This document shows positions 1 to 6,889 of a DNA stretch of 21,062 nucleotides, in pieces. The notes beneath the pieces were generated by a model. It worked only from the letters and a program-made list of their open reading frames with translations, was not told where the DNA came from and did no database searches. Each line of letters opens with the position of its first letter. The stretch's first letter is position 1. Origin of the DNA: an uncultured Paenibacillaceae bacterium (GTDB lineage Bacteria; Bacillota; Bacilli; Aneurinibacillales; Aneurinibacillaceae); assembly GCA_946478845.1 (NCBI GenBank), contig CAMLDI010000042.1:1-21062 (forward strand), written 5' to 3'. The position numbers were made by a program, and so were the translations under genes.

Positions 1-91
1 AAAATTTAAGAAATTGATTAGGATCGCATTCTAGCTTTTCACTGTTCAGTTTTCATTGTGCTTGTCACTGTTGTTCAGCAGCGACTTTTAT
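1..91 (-). other. 5' leader of an rRNA operon (16S lies beyond the left edge)
   Basis: Read on the minus strand, this stretch follows a strong promoter and begins with a GTCGCTGC-like start. It then contains TGAAAACTGAACAGTGAAAAG, which resembles the 'TGAAAACTGAAC' segment found in leaders and spacers of Bacillus rRNA operons. No ORF covers it. The 16S gene is not in the window, so this rests on motif resemblance and on the promoter next to it. Confidence 0.55.
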
Positions 92-121
92 ACTATATCA
101 CGCCCTATTATAAGCAGTCAA
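92..121 (-). promoter_or_regulatory. sigma-A promoter of rRNA type
   Basis: On the minus strand a -35 TTGACT (116-121) and a -10 TATAGT (92-97) are separated by 18 bp. An A/T-rich stretch with A and T tracts lies upstream (122-150), like an UP element. Transcription would start near AAAAGTCGCTGC, which closely resembles the start region of B. subtilis rrn P2 promoters. It points left, out of the window. Confidence 0.65.
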
Positions 122-150
122 TACTTTTTTTGAAGAAATTTTTAACAACA

Positions 151-200
151 TAAAAGAAAATTTGGCTAGTCCCAAACCTTTAAAGGTAATGGACTTAGCC
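151..200 (-). terminator. terminator of the CoA-transferase remnant
   Basis: Minus strand hairpin: GGCTAAGTCC (191-200) pairs imperfectly with GGGACTAGCC (164-173). The loop contains the perfect palindrome ACCTTTAAAGGT (176-187). A TTTTCTTTT tract follows. It sits just after the original stop of the subunit B gene and before the rRNA promoter, so it would insulate the two. Confidence 0.5.
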
Positions 201-214
201 CAAGAACAAGCATC

Positions 215-1032
215 TTACTTTTTTGCTGGAAGGAAAATTCCTTCAGGGTCAACATCCTTATATAAAATATCGATTTCTTCGTAAAGTGGGAGGCGCTGTC
301 TCTCCTTTAAAATTGAGAAAAATTAAGTTCAAATCCAGTGTTCTCCTGTAACATTTCTTTTGTAATACCAGGATGAATCGTATCTACATACATCATTCCC
401 GTCTCCTCATTAAAACGGAATACAGCCATATTAGTGATAACTGCAGAAGGACCACCAGAAAATTTCCTTCCATATACCTTTTTCCGATGTTCCAATGTTC
501 CTTCAGGCCACTGGCGTACCATCCATCCTGGAGAAGTAATATAATCCACTTCTTCTTTAAATCTGCGCTTTTCTTGAATCATAATAAAAACAGTACGTTT
601 AGCAAGAGAATTAATATCTGGATTGCCACCGCTTCCAGGAAAGCGCATATCCGGGTTTAAATAATCACCAACGACAGTAGTATTCACATTTCCATATTTG
701 TCGATTTCAGCCCCTCCGAGAAAAGCCAAATCAATGCGTCCACGTTGTAATTGATTAAATACATCAAAAAGCCCTGAAGCAACCGCTGCACCAATTACAC
801 AACGAGGGTCACCCACAGAAGACGGAAGAGTTTTCCCTCTGGAATCAATAGTCCCCGCTTCATAAATCAATTTGGAATTTGGGGCATTCACATGTTGAGC
901 CAACATAATGGCTAACATTGGCAACCCCGTACCGGCAAACACTATCTCACCATCTTTTACTTCCCTTGCCGCAGCTACAGCAAGCATATCAATAACGGAA
1001 TATTCCCCAGGTTTAACATAATTGCAACTCAT
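215..1032 (-). pseudogene. CoA-transferase subunit B (GctB/AtoA-like), frameshifted at the C-terminus
   Basis: The open part (307-1032, 241 codons) is a beta subunit of a two-subunit CoA-transferase of the glutaconate/3-oxoacid class. Characteristic stretches are FAGTGLPMLA (about residues 33-42), YEAGTIDSR and GGAEIDKYGNVNTT. These enzymes move CoA between acyl-CoA and a free acid. The frame stops after NFSQF, but the missing tail is still readable downstream in other frames: KGETAPPT, then YEEIDILYKDVDPEGIF ending at 215. Two extra T residues (minus strand) in homopolymers at 309-312 and 283-285 explain both shifts. The start overlaps the stop of the subunit A remnant (TAATG), the usual coupled arrangement. 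The N-terminal 235 residues look well kept, so the damage is recent or an assembly error. Confidence 0.8.
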
Positions 1033-1767
1033 TACTTTGACCCCCTTTTCACTCTGGTGCTATATTTCAAATGAGAATTGGCTTGCAAAGTAATTAGATT
1101 AACTGCTCCCACTTTATTTAAATATTCCTCATGGCTTTTCACACTAAATACCCATTCATCCAACCAACTTTCTAAAACTTCCTTTGTTTTTGAAGCGTTT
1201 GCAAAAGTACGAATCATTTCTCCATCTACATCATAATAGCTTCCTCAGCAATAACAATGACTTTATCAGACGCCTTTATAACTTGTTCATCTGAATAAGT
1301 TTGCCCGATTAAACGAATTGTTCCTTCTTCCCCTACCTGTGGGGCATAAATAATACATACATTTGGCCGAGCTGCAGGCACATGAATAAGTTCACCCTCA
1401 TTGAAAAAAGGATCCTGAGCAAAATCAAATTTTTTTGCAGGTATTCTATCGTTGCTGCCATTGCGTAACCCTGTTTTTTCTAACATATCATAGGCAGGAT
1501 TCAATATATCGGTTCCTCGAGATGCCCATGTTGCATATAGGGGATCCCCATAGAACCTGCAGTCATACGATATAACATTTGTTGGTGGCTATAATCTTCG
1601 GCAATAATTGTTTTTTCTTTTAATCGCCGATTTAAACAATATGGAACTTTTCCATATAATTCATGACCAACCCAGCAGGACTCCCATATATCTACCACAC
1701 CTGCACCAATTAACATTTCTGTATGGGTTCCAGAACTAACTTCAATTACATGTAAAAAGTCCATCAC
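1032..1767 (-). pseudogene. CoA-transferase subunit A (GctA-like), truncated and frameshifted
   Basis: Three consecutive minus-strand pieces together match the alpha subunit of the same CoA-transferase. The first (1767-1501) carries SGTHTEMLIGAGVVDIWE and WVGHELYGK, the second (1504-1226) carries NPAYDMLEKTG and VPAARPNVCIIYAPQVGEEG, and the third (1217-1032) carries MIRTFANASKT and KYSTRVKRG. A missing base near 1530 breaks the first join: restoring one base gives the run SRGTDILNPAY. Between IVIAEEA and YYDVDGEMIRTF (near 1236-1242) roughly 45 codons expected in the family are absent. About 60 N-terminal residues are also missing, and no ribosome-binding site precedes the open part; a terminator hairpin lies there instead. 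This is a real remnant, not explainable by one sequencing error. Confidence 0.85.
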
Positions 1768-1787
1768 ATCATTAATTGAAAGCGCAA

Positions 1788-1817
1788 ATAAAAAAATGCC
1801 TCTTTAAATAAGGCATT
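1788..1817 (-). terminator. second terminator downstream of mbcS
   Basis: Minus strand: AATGCCT (1811-1817 side) and AGGCATT (1795-1801 side) form a 7-bp stem around a 9-nt loop. A run of U residues (A run 1788-1796 on the plus strand) follows. It backs up the stronger hairpin at 1842-1880. Confidence 0.6.
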
Positions 1818-1841
1818 GGGTAGACCCTCACCCACTCACTA

Positions 1842-1880
1842 AAAGAAAGAAGGGCGGATTAAAGCCGCCCTTCTTTCTTT
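1842..1880 (-). terminator. mbcS terminator
   Basis: A perfect 16-bp inverted repeat (1842-1857 with 1865-1880, outer part AAAGAAAGAAGGGCGG) encloses a 7-nt loop directly after the mbcS stop. The 3' arm is U-rich. Its symmetry would let it work in either direction, but only the minus-strand gene ends here. Confidence 0.8.
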
Positions 1881-1881
1881 A

Positions 1882-3471
1882 TTAATTCAATACTTTCTTT
1901 TGTTTTTCCATTTGCCGCAATTCAACGCGACGAATTTTTCCAGAAGTTGTTTTTGGCAAATCGATGACAAATTCTATTTCCCTTGGATATTTATATGGAG
2001 CTGTCGTATTTTTTACATGTTCCTGTAATTCTTTCGCAAGGGCATCACTGACATGTTCATGATGTACTAAAACTACAAATGCTTTTACAATGCTGCCTCG
2101 GACAGGATCTGGACTAGCTACAACTGCGCATTCTTTAACTTCAGGATGTTTAACTAAGGCATCTTCTACTTCAAAAGGCCCAATCGTATATCCTGAACTA
2201 ATGATTATATCATCAGAACGGCCCTCGAAGAAGTAGTATCCATCTTCATCTTCTTTTGCCTGATCCCCTGTTAGATACCATTCCCCACGGAAAGCTGATA
2301 CTGTCCGTTCCGGATCATTAAGATACCCTTTAAATAAAGCAGGAACGCTGCGATGAACAGCAATATCCCCTACCTCACCCCGTTGTACAGGTAGTCCATC
2401 TTCATTAATAATGGCAATGCGATTCCCTGGAGTTGGTTTACCCATTGAACCTGGTTTTACCTCCATTCCTTTTAATGTGCCAATAAGCAATGTATTTTCT
2501 GTTTGTCCATAACCATCCCGCACAGTTAAATTAAAGTATTTTTTAAAGGTGTCAATAACTTCTCGATTAAGGGGTTCTCCAGCGCTTACTGTGCTATGGA
2601 GAGCGCTTAAGTTATATTGATCAAGTCCTTCTTCTTTTGCAATAATTCGATATTCCGTTGGAGTGCAACAAAGAACATTGACACGATATTTTTCTAATAG
2701 ATGCAAGTATTTTTTTGGCTCAAAGCGTCCATAATAAACGAGGCCTGTACCACCGGAACCCAGTGTAGAAATAAAAGGACTCCAATTCCATTTGGCCCAC
2801 CCTGGACCAGCTGTAGCCCAAACAATGTCGCCATCACGGACATCTAACCATAGTTTCGCAGCAATTGCTTGATGTGCAAAAGCCCAACTATGAGTATGAA
2901 TAACCCCTTTAGGATTTCCTGTAGTCCCTGATGTATAGTTTAAGAAAGCCACATCATCTTTTTTGGTATTACAGATTTCAAATGTTTCTTTCTTGTTTTC
3001 CATAACATTTTCTAGAATGGTCCAACCCTGTTTCTCTTCACCAACAATAATATATGTTTCTAAAGTTGGAACATCTTTACGAATTTCATCGATGTGGGAA
3101 GCTAATGTATGGTAAGTGACAACCGCTTTTGCACCAGAATGGGTTGCACGATAAAGGATATCTTTAGGCATTAACATTTCAGAACCAGGCAAAATCACCG
3201 CACCTATTTTTAATACAGCCATATAGGTAATATAAGCTTCAATTATTCGAGGTAAAACTACGATAATTTTATCCCCTTGTTTCACGCCTAATTCTTTTAA
3301 CCCATTTGCTAGACGATTTGAAGCTTTACTTAACTCAAGATAGGTATACTGTTTTGTTTCCCCTTCTTCATTTTCCCATAAAATCGCAATCTTGTTAGGA
3401 TCTTTTGCATGTTTTTCAATATCATTTACCATATTGTAAAACTCTGGTGCAATTAAATTAAGCTCAGACAC
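1882..3471 (-). CDS. mbcS: acyl-CoA ligase, MbcS/medium-chain type
   Basis: A 529-residue AMP-forming acyl-CoA synthetase that activates a carboxylic acid to its CoA thioester through an acyl-adenylate. The length and sequence style fit the B. subtilis MbcS (YtcI) group, which acts on branched and medium short-chain acids. Visible motifs are the phosphate-binding loop YTSGTTGNPKG (179-189), the adenine-site motif GYGQTENT, the TGD of the linker region, and the C-terminal TSGKIRR with Lys512, the residue that can be acetylated in this family. The start is GTG, 7 nt after AAGGAGG. The upstream region carries a cre-like site and a 25-bp palindrome, so expression is probably carbon-controlled. 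The exact acid used cannot be read from the sequence. The neighbouring sspA supports the B. subtilis ytcI orthology. Confidence 0.85.
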   Translation of the reverse strand: MSELNLIAPEFYNMVNDIEKHAKDPNKIAILWENEEGETKQYTYLELSKASNRLANGLKELGVKQGDKIIVVLPRIIEAYITYMAVLKIGAVILPGSEMLMPKDILYRATHSGAKAVVTYHTLASHIDEIRKDVPTLETYIIVGEEKQGWTILENVMENKKETFEICNTKKDDVAFLNYTSGTTGNPKGVIHTHSWAFAHQAIAAKLWLDVRDGDIVWATAGPGWAKWNWSPFISTLGSGGTGLVYYGRFEPKKYLHLLEKYRVNVLCCTPTEYRIIAKEEGLDQYNLSALHSTVSAGEPLNREVIDTFKKYFNLTVRDGYGQTENTLLIGTLKGMEVKPGSMGKPTPGNRIAIINEDGLPVQRGEVGDIAVHRSVPALFKGYLNDPERTVSAFRGEWYLTGDQAKEDEDGYYFFEGRSDDIIISSGYTIGPFEVEDALVKHPEVKECAVVASPDPVRGSIVKAFVVLVHHEHVSDALAKELQEHVKNTTAPYKYPREIEFVIDLPKTTSGKIRRVELRQMEKQKKVLN

Positions 3472-3501
3472 TCCGCTTCCTCCTTTACGATATTTTTATT
3501 T

Positions 3502-3515
3502 AGAAAACGTTTACA
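3502..3515 (-). promoter_or_regulatory. CcpA catabolite-responsive element (cre) candidate
   Basis: Minus strand TGTAAACGTTTTCT fits every position of the consensus TGWAARCGYTWWCW. It lies about 30 bp upstream of the mbcS GTG start, between the promoter region and the ribosome-binding site, a position typical of CcpA repression. The match is seen; binding is inferred. Confidence 0.6.
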
Positions 3516-3602
3516 TCCTTTATTTTCGACATTAATTAGAAAAATTCCTGTTTAATTGTTTGAATTCGCTAAAGAAAATAAATTTTCTTTTATTTTATAC
3601 CT

Positions 3603-3627
3603 GGTACTAATACTTGATGTTAGTATC
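3603..3627. promoter_or_regulatory. 25-bp imperfect palindrome upstream of mbcS
   Basis: Half-sites of the form GRTACTAAYA are arranged as an inverted repeat with a 5-bp centre, about 135 bp before the mbcS start. It looks like the operator of a dimeric regulator. I do not recognise the regulator; it does not match the B. subtilis FadR site as I know it. Confidence 0.45.
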
Positions 3628-3697
3628 ATATCACAGATCTTTGATTTTTGTCGATATTTTTGTTTTAATTTAGCCCCAAGCTTTTAACGCACAAAAA

Positions 3698-3724
3698 GAA
3701 GGCAGCGACTAAATCGCTGCCTTC
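3698..3724 (-). terminator. sspA terminator
   Basis: Perfect 11-bp stem GAAGGCAGCGA (3698-3708) with TCGCTGCCTTC (3714-3724), 5-nt loop, followed on the minus strand by TTTTTGTG. It lies about 20 bp after the sspA stop codon. Confidence 0.85.
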
Positions 3725-3744
3725 CTATCCAAAATATTTACTTA

Positions 3745-3954
3745 CTAATACTGGCCACCGCCAAGTTGACGTTCAGCCATTTGTACTAAACGCTTTGTGA
3801 TTTCTCCACCTACAGATCCATTCTGGCGAGAAGTGGTGTCTGCACCAAGAGTAACCCCGAATTCTTGAGCAATTTCATACTTCATTTGGTCAAGAGCTTG
3901 GTTAGCTTGAGGTACCACAAGGTTGTTTGTGTTACCACTATTATTATTCGGCAT
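3745..3954 (-). CDS. sspA: alpha/beta-type small acid-soluble spore protein
   Basis: A 69-residue spore DNA-binding protein of the alpha/beta SASP family. In the spore core it coats DNA, holds it in an A-like form and protects it from UV and heat. The germination protease site is visible as [10 protein letters not shown] (about 25-34), and the second conserved block [16 protein letters not shown] (about 49-64) is intact. The N-terminus is Asn-rich, as is common. The start is ATG, 8 bp after AAGGAGGTGA. A sigma-G promoter lies directly upstream and a strong terminator follows, so it is a single-gene unit. Which paralogue (sspA, sspB and so on) is uncertain; the name is used because mbcS is next door, as with B. 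subtilis sspA. Confidence 0.9.
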   Translation of the reverse strand: MPNNNSGNTNNLVVPQANQALDQMKYEIAQEFGVTLGADTTSRQNGSVGGEITKRLVQMAERQLGGGQY

Positions 3955-3985
3955 TGTATATTCACCTCCTTACGTGGTGTACTTT

Positions 3986-4015
3986 TATAATGTCACGTAG
4001 TGGCGAAATACATAC
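3986..4015 (-). promoter_or_regulatory. sigma-G promoter of sspA
   Basis: Minus strand -35 GTATG (4011-4015) and -10 CATTATA (3986-3992) are separated by exactly 18 bp. Both fit the forespore sigma-G consensus GHATR-N18-CATNHTA. They sit 30-60 bp before the start codon, which fits forespore-specific SASP expression. Confidence 0.75.
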
Positions 4016-4046
4016 AAGAAACAGCTATGTAAATAGTGGAAAAAAA

Positions 4047-4712
4047 TTATCCAAATTTCAACATCCTACTTCTCCACCACCGACCCAAAAGAAGCAAGAT
4101 AACCGTGAGCAGAAAAGGGAATAGCCAGTTCAAATAGTAATAATCAGTTGAAATTATTTTTTGTACAGTTTTTTCATTAATGATCATGGATCCACCTGTA
4201 TGGGCAAGAATGGCTGCTCCACAATAAATTAAAAATGGTAAGCGATCCATCAAAGAAGCAATAAAATTACTACCAAACATTAATAAAGGAATGCTAAAAG
4301 TTAATCCAAAAATCACAAGAAATAAATTGCCATGGGCAGCCCCGCCCACAGCCAATACATTATCCAGGCTCATAATAAAATCGGCAATAATAATGGTTTT
4401 AATGGCAGCCAGAAGGTTTTTTTCAGCTTTAATATCTGATACTTCTTCCCCTTCTGATATTAATAATTTAAAAGCAATCCAAGTTAATAATATACCTCCA
4501 AAAGCTTTTAGGTGAGGAATTAACAGTAACCAGGTAGCCAGGGCTGTGAGAATAATCCGTAAACCAACGGCTCCAATGGTGCCCCAGAACACTGCCCGTT
4601 TCCGTTGTAATCCGGACAATCTTCGGCTTGCCATTCCAATTACAATAGCATTATCTCCACTTAATACAACATCTATAATAATTATATTAATAAAATTAAT
4701 CCAAAAAGACAT
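4047..4712 (-). CDS. TerC/YjbE-family integral membrane protein
   Basis: A 221-residue, mostly hydrophobic membrane protein of the TerC family, YjbE branch. TerC proteins in Bacillus are linked to metal export, notably manganese loading of secreted enzymes. Two pseudo-symmetric acidic membrane motifs are visible: IIDVVLSGDNAIVIGMA near the N-terminus and IADFIMSLDNVLAVGG about halfway. Six to seven membrane spans are likely, with a basic end (GRWWRSRMLKFG). The frame is open 28 codons further upstream, but the start chosen is the ATG at 4712 because AAGGAGG lies about 10 nt before it and the resulting protein begins at the conserved first helix. The U-tailed long-stem element at 4772-5063 lies just upstream. 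Relatives in B. subtilis are controlled by a manganese riboswitch; I do not find that aptamer's consensus here. Confidence 0.85.
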   Translation of the reverse strand: MSFWINFINIIIIDVVLSGDNAIVIGMASRRLSGLQRKRAVFWGTIGAVGLRIILTALATWLLLIPHLKAFGGILLTWIAFKLLISEGEEVSDIKAEKNLLAAIKTIIIADFIMSLDNVLAVGGAAHGNLFLVIFGLTFSIPLLMFGSNFIASLMDRLPFLIYCGAAILAHTGGSMIINEKTVQKIISTDYYYLNWLFPFLLTVILLLLGRWWRSRMLKFG

Positions 4713-4771
4713 ATCTATTGCTGCCTCCTTTTCCTTAGAAAAATCATATTCGGAAAAGGGACACGCTATGA

Positions 4772-5063
4772 ATAAAAAAGAGATGCTATGAATCAAATCA
4801 ATGCCAGTTCCTCGCCGACAATGATGTTATACTGACGGGAAACCTCAATCCGGGCGCGCCTTCAAAACATCTGGGTAAAAAATAAAGGATGCGCAGAAAA
4901 GAAAGCTAACGCTTTCCTTTCTGCATAAGTCAACTAAGCTGTTGCCTTCGCAAGCTTGGCACCAGCAAGTTTCCTTTACAGTTGAAGGCTTTTTTTCGCC
5001 CTTCTTTCAGTTTCCCTCGTATCGGCTCGCAAAAAGGCAACTGATTTGATTCATTAGCATCTC
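4772..5063 (-). ncRNA. structured RNA candidate with a 26-bp closing stem and U-tail
   Basis: This fills most of the 469-bp gene-free gap between terC and purU. The ends, 5036-5063 and 4780-4805, form a 26-bp stem broken only by two single-base bulges. Inside, GCCGA (5022-5026 on the complement) pairs with TCGGC (4814-4818), GGGAAAC (5010-5016) with GTTTCCC (4837-4843), and a 14-bp hairpin stands at 4893-4924. The minus-strand RNA ends in GCATCTC then UUUUUUAUU, like an intrinsic terminator. Two non-Watson-Crick positions are G-U wobbles on the minus strand but A-C mismatches on the plus strand, which favours a minus-strand RNA. It could be a terminated ncRNA, the regulated leader of terC, or a MITE-like repeat. 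I cannot assign a family: GGGGAGUAG of the Mn riboswitch and the lysine-aptamer core are missing. Confidence 0.5.
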
Positions 5064-5140
5064 AACCATTGACCTTACGGTCTTTTTATGAAAAAGGAGT
5101 ACCATCGGTTAACTCTCAAACTTATAAATACCATTTAAAA

Positions 5141-5167
5141 AAGCGTTCGAGTTGAACTCAAACGCTT
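5141..5167 (-). terminator. purU terminator
   Basis: AAGCGTT (5141-5147) pairs with AACGCTT (5161-5167), and the stem continues inward as GAGTT/AACTC after one mismatch. On the minus strand it is followed by TTTTTTAAA. It lies 15 bp past the purU stop. Confidence 0.8.
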
Positions 5168-5181
5168 CCTTTTACACCTAT

Positions 5182-6075
5182 TTATACAAATACAACGGTT
5201 TTGTTTTTATGAACGAGAATGCGGTCTTCCAGGTGCCATTTAACGGCTCTAGCAAGAACAATCCGCTCAATATGACGGCCTTCCCTTTTTAATTCATGAA
5301 CTGTATCACGATGGCTAACCCTGGTAACATCTTGCTCAATAATCGGGCCTGCATCCAATTCATCTGTTACATAATGGGCTGTCGCTCCAATAATTTTAAC
5401 CCCACGTTCATAAGCCCGATCATAAGGTTTCCCACCTACAAATGCAGGCAAGAATGAATGGTGAATATTAATTACCCTATTGGGAAAATACTCTACAAAA
5501 TAAGGGGACAAAATTTGCATATAACGGGCAAGAACAATAAAATCCACATTTCCTTCCATTAAACGCTTTTGTTCCTCTTCCGCTTGTTCCTTCGTATCTT
5601 TTGTAACAGGAATATAATGGTAAGGGATTCCCATTTGTTCTACACTGTCTCTTAAATCCTCATGGTTACTAATGACCATGGAAATCTCTGTATTTAAGTC
5701 ACCAGCTTTCCATTGCCATAAAATTTCATTTAAACAATGGTCTTCCTTAGAAACGAAAATTACCATTTTCTTTGGCCTGCTCGCTGAAGTAATTCGCCAA
5801 TTCATTAAAAACTTTTCTCCCACAAGAGAGAAAGCGTCCCGTAATTGGTCCAATTTCTTATCCAGGTCCTCTAAGTAGAACTCAATACGCATAAAAAACA
5901 TGCCACCTTCAGGATCCTGTGAGAATTGGTCTGATTGGAGAATATTAGCCCCTTTTTCGTATAAAAAGCGGGATACTGCAGCAACAATACCGGGTTGATC
6001 CGGGCAAGCAATAAGCATCCTTGCAACGTTTTTATATTTTTCCTGGAATCGGTTCATGATCTCCTTCGATGTCAT
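5182..6075 (-). CDS. purU: formyltetrahydrofolate deformylase
   Basis: A 297-residue enzyme that hydrolyses 10-formyltetrahydrofolate to formate and tetrahydrofolate, balancing the one-carbon pool and supplying formate for purine synthesis. Domains: an N-terminal ACT domain (about 17-95, beginning ARMLIACPDQPGIVAAVSRF) and a formyltransferase-fold domain (about 100-290). The catalytic residues of this fold are visible as Asn203 and His205 in VINIHHSFLPAF and Asp241 in DELDAGPIIEQD. The length equals that of known Bacillus PurU proteins (about 300). The start is ATG with GGAGG 6 nt before it. folE lies just upstream on the same strand, 65 bp away, so the two folate-related genes may share a transcript. 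Confidence 0.95.
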   Translation of the reverse strand: MTSKEIMNRFQEKYKNVARMLIACPDQPGIVAAVSRFLYEKGANILQSDQFSQDPEGGMFFMRIEFYLEDLDKKLDQLRDAFSLVGEKFLMNWRITSASRPKKMVIFVSKEDHCLNEILWQWKAGDLNTEISMVISNHEDLRDSVEQMGIPYHYIPVTKDTKEQAEEEQKRLMEGNVDFIVLARYMQILSPYFVEYFPNRVINIHHSFLPAFVGGKPYDRAYERGVKIIGATAHYVTDELDAGPIIEQDVTRVSHRDTVHELKREGRHIERIVLARAVKWHLEDRILVHKNKTVVFV

Positions 6076-6140
6076 TCTCTTCCTCCATGCTATTGGGTAG
6101 TGTTATCTGCTATTATAGCATCTTCCAGAAAAAAAATTGA

Positions 6141-6731
6141 TTATTCTTCAAGTAAACGGAAAAAACGTTGTTCTTGTACACCGCCATCCGTAGCAAATAC
6201 TCCACAACGGGCAATGGTTCTTGTTTTACTGCCTGGTTTTTTTATGCCACGCATGGTCATGCACATATGCTCTGCTTCGATAATTGCAATAACTCCTTTT
6301 GGATGAACCACTTCTTCAAGGGTTTTAACAATTTGATTAGTAATCCGTTCTTGAACCTGTGGTCTCCGGGATAAAATCTCAACTAAACGAGCAAATTTGC
6401 TTAGACCAACAATGCGATCTTCAGGAATATATCCAATGTGAACTTTGCCGAAAAAGGGAACAAAGTGATGTTCACACACGCTATAGAAGGGAATATCTTG
6501 CACAATTACAATATCGTTAGTTCCTTCAGAAGGAAAAGTTTTTCCAAGTACTTCAGCCGGATCTTCATTTAACCCACTAAAGATTTCTCGGTACATTTTT
6601 GCAATTCGTTTGGGAGTTTCAATTAATCCCTCCCGTTCAGGATCTTCACCAATTAATTTAATAACTTCAAAAAAATGATTTTCTAATGGGTCCATTGGCG
6701 TAATACTGGACTTAACTGCTTTAGGGCGCAT
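6141..6731 (-). CDS. folE: GTP cyclohydrolase I
   Basis: A 196-residue type I GTP cyclohydrolase. It converts GTP to 7,8-dihydroneopterin triphosphate, the first step of tetrahydrofolate synthesis, as a cytoplasmic homodecamer. The zinc ligands are all present: Cys86 and His89 in SVCEHHFVPF, and Cys157 in AEHMCMTMRG. Other family stretches are ETPKRIAKMY (about 38-47), VGLSKFARLVE and RPQVQERIT. The length fits the bacterial enzyme (about 190-220). The start ATG is preceded by AGGAGTGA. A sigma-A promoter lies about 75-100 bp upstream. purU follows on the same strand. Confidence 0.96.
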   Translation of the reverse strand: MRPKAVKSSITPMDPLENHFFEVIKLIGEDPEREGLIETPKRIAKMYREIFSGLNEDPAEVLGKTFPSEGTNDIVIVQDIPFYSVCEHHFVPFFGKVHIGYIPEDRIVGLSKFARLVEILSRRPQVQERITNQIVKTLEEVVHPKGVIAIIEAEHMCMTMRGIKKPGSKTRTIARCGVFATDGGVQEQRFFRLLEE

Positions 6732-6803
6732 GGCTACTCACTCCTAACTCAATAAGTAATGAACAGATGTATAAGCAGTGCCAGTTTCTGTTCAGATACT
6801 GTA

Positions 6804-6831
6804 AGTATAGTGATTTATTAAATATTTTCAA
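6804..6831 (-). promoter_or_regulatory. sigma-A promoter of folE
   Basis: Minus strand TTGAAA (6826-6831) and TATACT (6804-6809) with a 16-bp spacer. The -10 is part of the small inverted repeat ATACT-TAC-AGTAT. Further down, GAACAGA and TCTGTTC could pair in the leader. Confidence 0.5.
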
Positions 6832-6854
6832 GATGATAATGTTCTTTATTAATT

Positions 6855-6881
6855 AAAAAAGAGGTATCATCGGTACGCCTC
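6855..6881 (-). terminator. terminator of the HAD phosphatase gene
   Basis: Minus strand GAGGCGTA / TACCTC stem (6861-6881) with a short loop, followed by TTTTTTAATT. The stem is short with a two-base bulge, so it is moderate in strength. Confidence 0.6.
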
Positions 6882-6889
6882 ATACTTAT

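Noticed and set aside
373..660. Plus-strand ORF inside the CoA-transferase subunit B gene
   Set aside because: It is antisense to clear family sequence, has a low-complexity composition and lacks a ribosome site.
3927..4124. Plus-strand ORF over the sspA promoter
   Set aside because: It crosses the SASP start and the sigma-G promoter and has no coding signature.
4291..4791. Plus-strand ORFs opposite terC
   Set aside because: They are shadows of the well-supported minus-strand membrane protein gene and resemble no family.
4713..4796. Longer N-terminus of the TerC protein starting at 4796
   Set aside because: The extra 28 codons have no ribosome site, while AAGGAGG stands right before the ATG at 4712.
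4713..5063. Manganese (yybP-ykoY) riboswitch in front of terC
   Set aside because: Expected from the gene family, but the conserved GGGGAGUAG and the matching GACCUUU closing strand are not found in the right arrangement.
4772..5063. Lysine riboswitch
   Set aside because: GAGATGC, CTGAAAG and TTGCTGG give a superficial likeness, but the core GUCGCCGAAG segment and its partner are missing.
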